Translations under genes and position numbers: made by a program | Shown here: piece by piece, positions 48,816 through 59,272 of the stretch | How the letters are laid out: every line of letters starts with the position of its first letter | Numbering within the stretch: the first letter of the stretch is position 1 | NCBI GenBank assembly: GCA_015680685.1 | Contig: MNCI01022333.1 | Span: 188,468 to 252,467 of the forward strand | DNA length: 64,000 nucleotides | DNA from: Gnetum montanum | Taxonomy: Eukaryota; Streptophyta; Gnetopsida; Gnetales; Gnetaceae | Direction of reading: 5' to 3' | Notes under the pieces: generated by a model | Told to the model about the DNA's origin: nothing | Databases searched by the model: none | Seen by the model: the letters and a program-made list of their open reading frames with translations, nothing else

Positions 48816-49013
48816 TACCAAATAAGGCTAGATGTCAAATATGTATAGTGTTCACTCTTGTTGTCATGAACACTAATATTTTCATGTGTTGTAATGATGA
48901 TCCGTTCACATGTCACCCCATTCACCATTAGTATCATTCAAGTCAATGATCCCATACCTTCCCAATATTTTGTAAGGAACACGAGGACGATTTTTCATTC
49001 AGTCATGGGGGTA
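47020..49013 (+). other. Element B non-coding 3' region
   Basis: Equivalent to the 13.57-15.5 kb region of element A on the other strand. It includes the poly-A run near 47,700, the TC microsatellite (48,785-48,812) and the PPT-like cagtcatgggggta at 49,000-49,013. Confidence 0.75.
48785..48812. repeat. TC microsatellite shared by family-1 elements
   Basis: A run of about 14 TC units. Elements A and F have GA runs at the equivalent place in opposite orientation (13,770-13,790; 34,856-34,878). Confidence 0.9.
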
Positions 49014-49811
49014 TGATGAGCCATGATATCGCATCCACTCATGCGATATCGCATATGCAATATTACAGCCCACCACAATGTCTATAAATAAGAGGTAGCT
49101 TTCCCTATTTTAGGTATCTAAACTTGGACCCTTAGCCAAACTATAGTAGTTTTACCATTCCAGAGTTAGAATAATATCCATGTGTCTATAGTAGGAGTCT
49201 TAAATTAAATGAATCTTTATTCGAGCAAATTGTACCTAAGCATACATTTGTGTACGACAATAAAGATGAACTTTCTGATAAACCTTGCAGCATGTGGACT
49301 AAGCTAAATAGGATTTAATTATTGTTAAATATTTAAATGCTTTCCTAGATAAGTAATCTCTTTCAACCCTTGACTCTCCTAGTTAAGTGCACTCCATACG
49401 ACTGCTTCGAGCACGTGTGTAACACTTGGTAACCCAGTAACGAGTAGCACTTGGTAATCCCAACAGTGTTGCACTGGTTCAGGGTGTGTGTGGCAAGTGG
49501 GAACAAATGCTGGTGCTAGGATAATTAGAACTTAGTTAGTGAATAATTAATGAAAGTTAGTCATTTAGTTCTCTTCACCTTCCCCTCTTAGCATAGGACA
49601 TTAAAAAGATAAAAGATATAAAAATCATATACCTCAAGCTTACTTAACCATACAACTGTGACAATACAAGTAAGTTTGGGAAGACAGCGATTGATTAACC
49701 TTAAGTGTTCCATTAACGCGCGTAAGCACTTAGTCCTTGGAGTTCAACCGGATCACGCATGAGATGCTCGTATTCATATGGTTGAGTGTAGAGGTACCTC
49801 GCCACTCATCA
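49014..49811 (+). repeat. Element B 3' LTR
   Basis: 798 bp, TGATGAG to CTCATCA, closely matching the 5' LTR. The U3 palindrome block is shorter than in the 5' LTR. Confidence 0.92.
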
Positions 49812-49816
49812 GTAAG

Positions 49817-50744
49817 CAACCCCAACCCACATAACGCTCACTACCGTGGACTTAGTGACATCATGAACAACACACAGCAACAAACTAGGACTGACCCTTA
49901 TACTCCTCCAAACATAAGAGCTCCTAGTCAAAGTAACATAAATACTCAAATTGAGTCATCCCAAACAAACACCCCACAATGACCAAATCCACCTTCTATA
50001 CTTAGAAGAACTCCACCTCAACAAGAAGTCAAAGATGTACCTAAGACTTACGATGTAGTTGAGGATTTGAAGACAATTAAATCTAACATCTCCATGTATG
50101 ACCTTTTACAATTTAATGAAATGAAAGAGGTATTTCAAGAGATAGTTCGTAAACTAGAAACTAATAAAGAAAAATCAACAACCGCTAAAAAGAAAGTTCA
50201 CTTCACAAAAATTCCTAACACCTTATCAGTACAAAATGTAAATAATTCTATGATGAGTAGGAAAGAACAACCTCCTTTTCTAAAAACTCTAATTATTTTA
50301 AGAAACAATGTTCACAATTATTTGATGGATTCTGGAGTAACTCTTAATATCATGCCACTTGAGGTATGTAAGACTTTAGGAGCAAAAATGATATCACAAA
50401 TGAAAAATGTGATTCAACTCGATGGGTCCAATGTACCTATAGTAGGGTCATTAAAAGGAGTGAAAGTGAAACTTAAACAATACCCTACATTCACATGTTA
50501 CACAGATATCCTGCTAGTTGACATGTCACCTACCTATGGTGTGCTCCTATCTAGAACTTTTGCAGCCAAGTTTGGGGGCTTCTTTAGGTCAAATTTCTTA
50601 GAGTTATTAATCCCTATCAAAGGAAAATCTGAATACATGACTATACCTCAAGAACCCTTCTATAAACAAGTAGTTACATCCTTAGTAAAACACCCTAAAT
50701 TTTTAAGTCATTCTTGCTTCACTGGGTCTTTAAAATTGAAGTAG
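49817..50744 (+). pseudogene. Element C gag end and protease
   Basis: Same frame as 39,956-41,112 after the element B insertion and one GTAAG are disregarded. A TGA at 49,980-49,982 interrupts it; the frame then stays open to the stop at 50,742-50,744. It contains NYLMDSGVTLNIMPLEVCKTLG with the aspartic protease DSG, and LLVDMSPTYGVLLSRTFAAKFGG. RT is not present: the element E LTR begins at the base after the stop. Confidence 0.85.
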
Positions 50745-52631
50745 TGTCATGACACTTCGACAAGAAATGGATGCTCTGAGTTTAGACTATCCAGTTTGGC
50801 AAGTTTTCTACGCCCAATGTTGACAGGCTCAACGGACTCTCTAGCCTGCCCACCTGGGTAGCTCATCCAGCTGATAGCCTACTCAGAAGTGATGCGTGGA
50901 GCTATCGATGGTGCTCAGGATGCATGAAACAGTTTGGCAAGTTTTCTAGCTAAGAAGTTTGCTACACTACGCTACGCTATGTAGCGTAGCAAGCTTCGAG
51001 AGACAGTTATTCAGGAAATCAACTACGAACTATTGCAAGACAGACTGCTACACTATGCTACGCTACACAACGTAGCATAGCGTAGCAAGAGCAATCTAAG
51101 AGGGCTTAGCTTACTTAGTAATCTCAATTACACTCAGTTAGTACCTTTGGCCTTCAAAAATAGTTCCTTCACTCAACCTCAAGCCCTTCAGCAAAGCTCC
51201 TCTCACTAGAAAAGTAGCATATCAAGCAAAAATCAAGTTATAATGCCTGCTACGTAGCGTAGCACAGCATAGCAATGATGCAAGAACAGCAAAAGGTATC
51301 TCCAAAATGCAGAATTAACAAGTTCAAAAGCTTCACCTCGCAGATGACAAATGTCGCAGATTGTCAACGTGATCATCAAAGAGAGAAGGTTGTAAATTGC
51401 AGTTAAGGCCAGCTGCTACACTGTGCTACACTACATAGCATAGCATAGCATAGCAAAGAGTTAGCCTATACATTTCAAATACTTCTAGCACATGCAATCA
51501 ACTCTGAAGCAAATTTCTTCTTCAAACTAGTGGCTACGCTATACTACACTACATAGCATAGCACGGCGTAGCAAATAGCTATGCTATGCCAACATGCTAT
51601 GCTCCATAGCGTAGCATAGTGTAGCATGCAACTATGCTACGCCAACATGCTACGCTACACAACATAGCAGAGGGTAGCAAGCAGCTACGCAACACAAACA
51701 TGCTACATTCCACAGCATAGCGTAGTAGGCAACAACGCTACATCAATTTTCTTCACTCTTTGTTTGCATCATTGACACACATCTTCAGTTTCAACAACGT
51801 GATTGCAGTGTGGCATGCTCGTCAATCAATCAGCTTTGCATGACAATGTGGCATGGACACATCAACACCTTGTGGGCCCAAGACACGTGACATCTAAACC
51901 GCATCATTCGCGTGCTCTTAGCCCTATAAATACCTCGTCGAGCAATGCTCAAAGGGTTGAAAAACTTAAGGGTTAACATTTTGGGCATTTTTGAGCATTG
52001 TTGGCATTGGTTGGTAAACCAGCAATTTAAAGGGAATTTTTGAACGATTGGCAAGTTTAGTAAACATTTGGCTTGGCAAAGATTAAATTGGCAATCTTGA
52101 GTATTGTAAACATTCCTGAGTTGACAAAGCCAAATAGTGCACATTCCCATCTGGCATTCTATTAGCTCTTTCCTGATGCCTTTGTAGCATTTTGCATTGT
52201 TAGCTCTTGGATCCGCATTCAAGCATACAGTTGGCTTGCTTTGAACTTCTTTGGTTACTTTTGGGATCTCTGTGTGCCCCTGCGTCACGTAACCAATTGT
52301 ATCCACCTTAGCAAAGTAAAATCGTAATCTTGAAGTGGTGCATTTCCTAACTCTAGTTTACTTTATTCTTCTGCTTATCATCGCGTCTTACATTGTTTTT
52401 GCTTCCTTGCATATAATAATCATTATTTTTATGCAAATAAACATTGTTTTCAATTCACACATTTGCAAAAGGTTATAGTAACACCAATTAAGTCCTTTTC
52501 TGATCGACCAGACCATTCAAGGCACCCCATTTTTATTTATCCAGCACAGCCCTCACACGGATCTAGGGTTAAGACTATCTAATCGATGACCTCTCGGTCT
52601 TTTTCAGCCACCGATGTTTTCGGTCGCTACA
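50745..52631 (+). repeat. Element E 5' LTR with palindrome array
   Basis: 1,887 bp; TGTCATGACACTTCG to CGGTCGCTACA, then a PBS-like ttctagcactagaaggagg at 52,635. A TATA-like ccctataaatacc lies near 51,920. The U3 contains about eight hairpin-forming blocks of the gctacgcta...tagcgtagc type. The end resembles the D-type LTR end. No 3' LTR is visible in the window. Confidence 0.75.
50960..51735. repeat. Array of imperfect palindromes (GCTACG / CGTAGC)
   Basis: About eight blocks of 25-50 bp, for example around 50,965, 51,048, 51,250, 51,414, 51,533, 51,570, 51,630 and 51,685, each reading gctac(g/a)cta... then ...tag(c)gtagc. Each could fold as a hairpin. Spacers between them are unrelated. 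Single motifs of the same kind are scattered from 58.2 to 63.5 kb. Confidence 0.9.
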
Positions 52632-52634
52632 GTT

Positions 52635-52655
52635 TTCTAGCACTAGAAGGAGGGC
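52635..52655 (+). other. Primer-binding-like site of element E
   Basis: ttctagcactagaaggaggg follows the LTR end by three bases and parallels the sites of elements C and D, with its TTGG start altered to TTCT. Confidence 0.5.
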
Positions 52656-53038
52656 CTTTTGGTGCCTTTTCTGTATTTCACGGTAGTCTTGTATGCATTC
52701 TGCACCCCAACATGCACTAACGTAAACTTGACACCCTTTGTGATTTTTTATGCATCGTGTGATGTAGATTAGTTGCTTTGACGATTCTTCCGAAACCCTG
52801 TAGGACATAAAGCATCCGATCACCATTTGACCCACTTATTTCATGGTAGTCTTGCATGTGTTCTATACCTTGACATGCATTAGCATAAACTTGATACCCT
52901 TTGGTGGTTTTTTACGCATCGTGTGATACAGATCGGTCACTTCAACAATTCTTTCAAAGTCCTGCAATGCATAAAGCTTTTGATTGCTTTATGATCTCCT
53001 CATCTTTTTTGTTTGGAAACCCATTTAGCTTTACCATA

Positions 53039-53416
53039 ATGGCTTCTTCAAGCACCGTTGCTAACACCTCTAACGTTAAGGTTCGCCTCACAGTTCAAGG
53101 CATCATAGGTGTCGAACAACCACTCAACCAGGTGCTAGGGTCGCNGGTTCAAGGCATCATAGGTGTCGAACAACCACTCAACCAGGTGCTAGGGTCGCGT
53201 AGATCGCTTAGGATCCAAAACTGGGGGCCTGAAGGTTTGGCCCAACAATATGAGCAATACAACTTCCTCTATACTAAGGTGCAGGTAAATCTGCCCTTAG
53301 ATATGCAAGAGCTCGAAGAGAAGCGTAGCTTTGAGTTCACCTTTTGCAATGGTAAGGAATTTATTTCAATTCCCAGTGTTTCTATCCCTCTAATGCAAAA
53401 CATCAATGGCTTATAG
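53039..53416 (+). pseudogene. Element E gag N-terminus
   Basis: Opens ATGGCTTCTTCAAGC. Related to the element D gag (SLRIQNWGPEGLAQQYEQYN, LDMQELEEKRSFEF). A 52-bp segment is present twice around a single N at 53,145, adding 18 codons that are probably an assembly artefact. A stop at 53,414 precedes further gag-like sequence with frameshifts to the N gap. Confidence 0.75.
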
Positions 53417-54054
53417 ATCAGCTGATCCAGGCGACTAGGTCTAGGGAGCTGCAGGATACAACGTTCCACCACAATGAAACTTTCTAGGATGGGCAAGAGG
53501 AACTGGATTCCCAATCCGAGGGTGGAGGTTAGGTTAACCCTACCACCATCCTTCCTGCCTCATCTTTCTAGACAAGCCCACTTTTCACTGCTCCTCCTTT
53601 TATGATCACAACTGCATCACTAGAATCCACAATTCTGCCAGCAATGGGTAGCCATACCATTCCTTCTAAGCATCAACACACCCACACCCTTATCTCAACC
53701 CGGGTCACTACTCCTCTGATGACTTTTCACCAATCCTTTTTTCTTCACAACATACGCCAATTACGACTACCCTACCACACATTCACACAATACCTACCTC
53801 ACAATTGCGTGTAGCTTTTACCTCTATTCCTGCGTTTACACCTGTTCGACAACCAGCTGCCGGCCCATGCCCATCCATGTGGTGGACCCCATTTACTTCT
53901 CCTCTCGCTATGCTACCATCATAGATGTCTCGTTATGCTGGCCATCAGACCTACCAAGCCTCATAGATGGTACATCCCAGTGCAGGACTATCGTCTATTC
54001 CACCGACAGCATAAGCAATCCATCCCTTAGCACAATCTACAGCTGCTGCTGCAA

Positions 54055-54549
54055 NNNNNNNNNNNNNNNNNNNNNNNNNNNNNNNNNNNNNNNNNNNNNN
54101 NNNNNNNNNNNNNNNNNNNNNNNNNNNNNNNNNNNNNNNNNNNNNNNNNNNNNNNNNNNNNNNNNNNNNNNNNNNNNNNNNNNNNNNNNNNNNNNNNNNN
54201 NNNNNNNNNNNNNNNNNNNNNNNNNNNNNNNNNNNNNNNNNNNNNNNNNNNNNNNNNNNNNNNNNNNNNNNNNNNNNNNNNNNNNNNNNNNNNNNNNNNN
54301 NNNNNNNNNNNNNNNNNNNNNNNNNNNNNNNNNNNNNNNNNNNNNNNNNNNNNNNNNNNNNNNNNNNNNNNNNNNNNNNNNNNNNNNNNNNNNNNNNNNN
54401 NNNNNNNNNNNNNNNNNNNNNNNNNNNNNNNNNNNNNNNNNNNNNNNNNNNNNNNNNNNNNNNNNNNNNNNNNNNNNNNNNNNNNNNNNNNNNNNNNNNN
54501 NNNNNNNNNNNNNNNNNNNNNNNNNNNNNNNNNNNNNNNNNNNNNNNNN
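54055..54549. other. Assembly gap (495 N)
   Basis: Unknown bases inside the gag of element E. Open frames across it are meaningless. Confidence 1.
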
Positions 54550-55280
54550 GCACTCTCAGTCAGGTGTTCACCTAGACTAAGAGCATATAGGATGCGGCCG
54601 AGGCAAGCAAAGACCTAGCCTACGTTGCATACAAGAATACCTTTACAAAGAAGGATAAGGCTAAGGCTACAACACCCACATTTGCTGCTATGGCAAATGA
54701 GGCCAAACCCAAACCTAACAACAACAATAACAAGAACAACAAGAAACCAGCAACACCTGCTGCTAACCCTGCGCCCAAACAAGGCAATGCATCGCAACCC
54801 TCTACATTCGCACCTGAGACATCTGCATCACCCAAATTGAACTTTCAGTGCAAAGATCGCTCGAAGTATACCCTACTACCTATCAAGCTTTCAGATCTCC
54901 TGAAGCAACTACTAGCAATGGGGTATATCCAACACAAGCAGATGTCAGAAGAGGAAGCAAAGAGACATCAGCGATACTGCGAGCTCCTCAAGAACCCCTC
55001 TTTGGCTTTCCCAATGAGCCCACAATTCTTAAGGGATTCAAGCTAGAATGGTTTTGTGACTACCATCAATAGTGTGAGACAACAAAAATTATTGTATGGC
55101 ATTGAAAGACGATATCCAAAGGATGATCAATCAAGGGAAACTAGTGCTAGACGAAAGAAATCAAGTACGCCCTGAGAATCAATCTCTGCACTTCTACACT
55201 GATCCTCTCAATGCCAATAACTTCAGTTACATCATCAATACCATCAGCATTGACAATAATCCTAAACCTTCCCAGTAGCT
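54550..55280 (+). pseudogene. Element E gag C-terminus
   Basis: Asn/Pro/Ala-rich linker (EAKPKPNNNNNKNNKKPA), then KLSDLLKQLLAMGYIQHKQM, then in a neighbouring frame KLEWFCDYHQ and VWHxALKDDIQRMINQGKLV. The last part is a degenerate version of the C-x2-H...GHTT..C zinc motif with the LKxxIQxLIxxGxL helix common to one group of plant Ty3/gypsy gags. Stops and frameshifts are present. Confidence 0.7.
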
Positions 55281-55804
55281 GTTTGTAGTTCGTGTGCCTC
55301 AATGCAGTGCACCGACACCATCGGCGGCTAATCAAAGTCCGTAGCAATCTTTTGTTCTGAGAGTCCCTCCCCGCATATCCACTCCCGTACCACCTGTTAA
55401 CAAAACCACACCATCACCGTGTACTCTACCACCATTAGCACCATATGTTATTAGGGGGCCAAGATGCACAATAGCCCCCACCCTGCATAAGACAGCCTCA
55501 CAACCTTCTCATCCTAAAAAACGAGAAGTGCGCTTTGCAAGTGAGATGTCAATGGAAAGTATTGCCCCAAGTAATTGTAAGCCTGTGTCCTCACCCCCTT
55601 CATCTACACCCTCATCACCCAAAAGGAATGTTGCTAAACCTACACAGTCCTTGCCACCTCATCCAAATAGGCCTGAAACTCTCCGTCCTCAGGAAATTCA
55701 TCTTCTAGGATGAATGGAAGAGGAGAAAGGTAGTAAACCGGAAAGTCACCAAGACCTTTTGAGTTCCTTCACCCAAGTCAAGCAATCTCTAAAACAGAAA
55801 AAAC

Positions 55805-56212
55805 TACGTTGAGCCTGTATAACCTAATTATGACATCTACAGCACACCGTGGGGCTTTGGTCCGCATGTTAACGGCAATCCCGATTGACGAGAACATGCC
55901 AACAGAAGAGAAGGCGATCCATTTGATCATGCTTCCTTTTGTGCCTGCAAAGCCAAAGCCATTCCAATTCAATTTTTGTGATAATTCCATTAGGGAAGAC
56001 CCTGAAAAGGGTCAAGTGACTACAACACCTCTCTTCATCACAATCTGGGTTGGCCAACACAAGGTCCAAAGGGTGCATGTTGATGATGGAGCTGCCACAA
56101 ATGTCATCCCTTTCCCTATTGTGAACAAGCTAGGTTTGTTTAACCAGATCAGGCCCACAACAACATCATGCTTAAAGTATTTCAATGGGGCATGAGTCGT
56201 GATAAAGGGCAC
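55805..56212 (+). pseudogene. Element E protease, first half
   Basis: Contains TAHRGALVRMLTAIPIDENM, FNFCDNSIREDPEKG and RVHVDDGAATNVIPFPIVNK, where DDGA takes the place of the D-S/T-G triad, as in some plant gypsy lineages. It is interrupted by a solo LTR after GGCAC (56,208-56,212); the second half is at 57,817. Confidence 0.8.
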
Positions 56213-57811
56213 TGAAACACCACAAAAAGTTTTGGCTAACACTGGAAGACAGAAATTAAGCTAAGTTATGTTGGTCCTTAGCATGACCAAGCTTGAAAGC
56301 CTCAAAATAGCATCAAACAAAGTCAAAGCAAGCAAGTGAAAGTTCCATGGGACCCATAGAAGACTACGATGACATCTAGCATCAAACTTGGCAAATTTTG
56401 AGCTCAAAATACTTGGTTTTCACTATGTATGCATCCTATACGTTGGCCTACACATGCCCAGCGTAAGGCCCAACGTACAGCAACTTTCGGGGCTCAAAAA
56501 CTCATCAAAACATGCTAAAGTGGAGTGTCTAGACCCCCCAAGACCTTCCCCAAGGTCCCCAAAAGGTCTCAGGAACTTGAAAATCAAATTTTGGGCTTCA
56601 AATGATGGTCGTTCATTCCTCTACGCCCAGCGTATACGCTCGGCGTAAGCCCAGCGTAGAGAGACTTTCGGGGGCCTAGAAATGGGTCAAAACGTGCCAG
56701 AACTGAGTGTCTGGACCATCCAGGACCTTTCCCAAGGTCCCCAGCAGGTCTCAGGTACTTGAAAATCAAATTTTGGGCTCCAAATGATGGTCGTTCTTTC
56801 GTCTACGCCCAGTGTATACGCCCGACGTAAGCCCAGCGTAAGCCCAAAGTAGAGAGACTTTCGGGCCCCAAAAATGAGTCAAAACGTGCCATAATCGAGC
56901 ATCCAGACCCCCTAGGACCTTCCCTAGGGTTTCTAGTAGCTCCTGGGCACCCAAAAATAAATTTTTGACCTTAAAATGAAGCATTTTCATGTGTATACGC
57001 TGGGCACATTTTTGGCTTACGCTGGCATGCTATACGCTTATGTTGGCATCCTCTACGCTCAGCATCCATCAGTGTAGACGCCCAGCGTAGACGCCAGCAT
57101 CCATCAGCGTAGATGCCCAGTGTAGACGCCAGCATCCATCACCGTATACGCCCAGAGTATACACCAGCGTCCATCCAAGTCCACACGCCCAACAAGTCCA
57201 GTGTATACGCCCAGCGTATACGCTGGCCTGATGTAGTGTATACGCCCAACGTATACAATGTTTCTAAATTTTAAGCACCTGGTCGATATGCCACATGTCT
57301 CCCAACCTGATTTTCCCAGAAAAACCCCACCTATAAAAAGCCCAGTTTTCCTCATTTTCAGAGGTGGAAAAAATTTACCGGAGCAGACACAAGAGACATC
57401 TACGCTGCAGATCAGAGCTCAAAAACCCTCTTACGCTGGAGAGACCTGTACGCTGTACACACAGTCTCTACGCTCTGCCTTCCTTGCGAACTAGCCGAGT
57501 CATCCCTACATTTTGCTCAGATTTATTGTAGTTTTTTTCATTTTTTTTCAGTTTACGTTTACAGGCTCATTTACATTATCGTGCTTGTTTACGGTTTACA
57601 TTTAACGTGCATTGTCTACATATAACCCAACGTTTTGTAGCGGCAAACGTTGGGGAAGTCCTTGTTTGATCCACGTGCGAACCATTCAAGGCGCTCTGCC
57701 TTCGTCCGTTCCAGCTTGCCCTCAAGCGGAGGCAGGGTCGACTGTGCTTTTCTGTAGATCTTTCAGTGCTCGTAACGTTCCAGCCTTGCACCAACGATTT
57801 TGGTCGGTACA
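56213..57811 (+). mobile_element. Solo LTR of the element D family inside element E
   Basis: 1,599 bp, TGAAACACCAC to GGTCGGTACA, with a perfect 5-bp duplication GGCAC (56,208-56,212 and 57,812-57,816). U3 is packed with cgtatacgc/cgtagacgc motifs (56,430-57,260), and a TATA-like cctataaaaagcc lies at about 57,330. The protease reading frame continues across the site if the insertion and one duplication are disregarded. Confidence 0.93.
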
Positions 57812-57816
57812 GGCAC

Positions 57817-58250
57817 AGTTCATATTGACTTCGTGGCAGGGGATCAATTCCCCACAAATGCAACGTTTATTGTGATTGAAGAGATGCCCGAGTTTAACCT
57901 GATCTTGGAGAGGTCATGGTTAGCACAACTTAGGGCTTTCTCTTCGCCCATTCATCAGGAGATCCATCTACCCTATGCAAACAGGGAGGTGGTGATCCAT
58001 GGCAACAAAGTAGTGACACAAGCCATCAATAACATAGACATGGAATAGGGCTTAAAGGTCATAAACTTTGAGAATGAAGCACCTGTCTCCGTAGACACTA
58101 ACCACCTAGCAATAGAACCGACTTAGCAAGCCAGTTCAGAAGATAAAAATGTGTGGACTAAGTTACCCTTCCAAGAGGAGGACAATGATATGGACGAAGG
58201 TCATGGCAATGTGCCTCAGCCCTACGCCTCGTCCAATCCATGATGGGTCA
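57817..58250 (+). pseudogene. Element E protease, second half
   Basis: VHIDFVAGDQFPTNATFIVI and FNLILERSWLAQLRAFSS are the C-terminal protease motifs; a stop follows at 58,046. An acidic tail (PFQEEDNDMDEGHGN) continues in frame. RT is not present beyond it. Confidence 0.8.
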
Positions 58251-58399
58251 AGAAGTAGTTACACATAGCGTAGCAACTGCACTACTTTTAGCCCAATTGG
58301 CATCTTTGTACATTTATCACCTCTTTTTTTTTGCACCCATCCATCTACGCTAGGCACCAATTAGCTTTCCTCTAAATCATTAGCGTATCGCTTCTTTAC

Positions 58400-58640
58400 C
58401 ATCTCATGGCCCGAAATGGCCTAAAACTATGCTACTACATAGGGGCCTGAAATGGCCTAAAACTAAAGATGGCCCAAAATAGCCTAAAACTAGTGATGGC
58501 CTGAAATAGTCTAAAACTAGCGAGGGCCCGAGATGGCCTAAAACTACACTACCATGTGATGGCCCTCAATGGCCTAAAATTAACAATGGCCCGAAACGGC
58601 CTGAAACTAGCAACGGCCCGAAATGGCCTAGAACTAAAAC
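58400..58640. repeat. Short tandem repeats of the ggcccgaaatggcctaaaact type
   Basis: About eight or nine variants of ggcc(c/t)gaaatggcctaaaacta, spaced by 5-15 variable bases, so roughly 27-35 bp period. The two GGCC words bracket GAAAT. A related array starts at 63,640. Confidence 0.85.
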
Positions 58641-58649
58641 ATAAAAATG

Positions 58650-59270
58650 AAAGTTTAACATAAAATTAACCACATAGACAATGCATAAGCCAACATAAAA
58701 TCAATGCTTTTTCCAAAATACTTCTTTTCCATTCAAAATTTTTTCCACTTCAACAATGTTTTCGATAGTTTCGCACAAAATTCAAAAATTTATAAAAAAA
58801 ACTCATGTTGTCATGGGTCATCTTCACCTACATCATCTTCGCCCGCATCGTTTGCCCCTACATCATCCCCTTTTGCACTGTCTGCCTCTTCATTTCCTCC
58901 TTTTACCTCATTGTTTTCGCCCTCTATGGGCCCTGCATCCTTATCTGGAACCTACATGGTAAATTGAAGTAGTCAGTTAGGGCCAGACATGAAAGCTAAG
59001 ATAGCGTTTGAGCATTTACATAGCAGAATGTGACTAACCCAAGATGGCCCTAAGTCTATTTTGAAAGGTATACGATCCAAATGAAGCTCGAGGTGGTGCC
59101 AGACCTCTTGCTCCATCATATTGGCCTAGTTCTTGTCTCTTGGTTCAGTGTCTGCGGAAAACTTCTCCTTCTCGGTAGCTGTCCATCTCGACAATCCCAA
59201 GGAAAAGGAGGTGGTAGCAGTCACACCTGTGGGAAGGTCCACTTCCCGTTCAGGTAATTCAGTGACTGTT
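58650..59270. other. Non-coding sequence left of the antisense coding region
   Basis: AT-rich to about 58,800, then a Ser/Pro-coding-like CT-rich stretch on the plus strand. I see no protein match. Confidence 0.4.
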
Positions 59271-59272
59271 AC

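Larger units (their letters stand above)
41113..49811 (+). mobile_element. Element B: complete-ended family-1 Ty3/gypsy element nested in element C
   Basis: 8,699 bp with both LTRs (41,113-41,938 and 49,014-49,811), a PBS at 41,939, a PPT-like tract before the 3' LTR, and a perfect 5-bp target duplication GTAAG (41,108-41,112 and 49,812-49,816). It keeps gag, protease and the very start of RT, but the RT-RNase H-integrase block is deleted at about 46,965. Gag and protease have stops. A solo LTR (45,078-46,650) is inserted within it. Confidence 0.92.

Noticed and set aside
51000-51735. Palindromes as centromeric or telomeric satellite
   Set aside because: Blocks are interspersed with unique sequence and confined to one LTR U3, so this is not a satellite array.
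53867-54580. Long open frame across the N gap
   Set aside because: Most of it is unknown bases; the frame is an artefact of reading through N.
54690-54840. Antisense Leu/Val-rich frames that look like membrane segments
   Set aside because: They are shadows of the Asn/Lys/Pro-rich gag linker on the plus strand.
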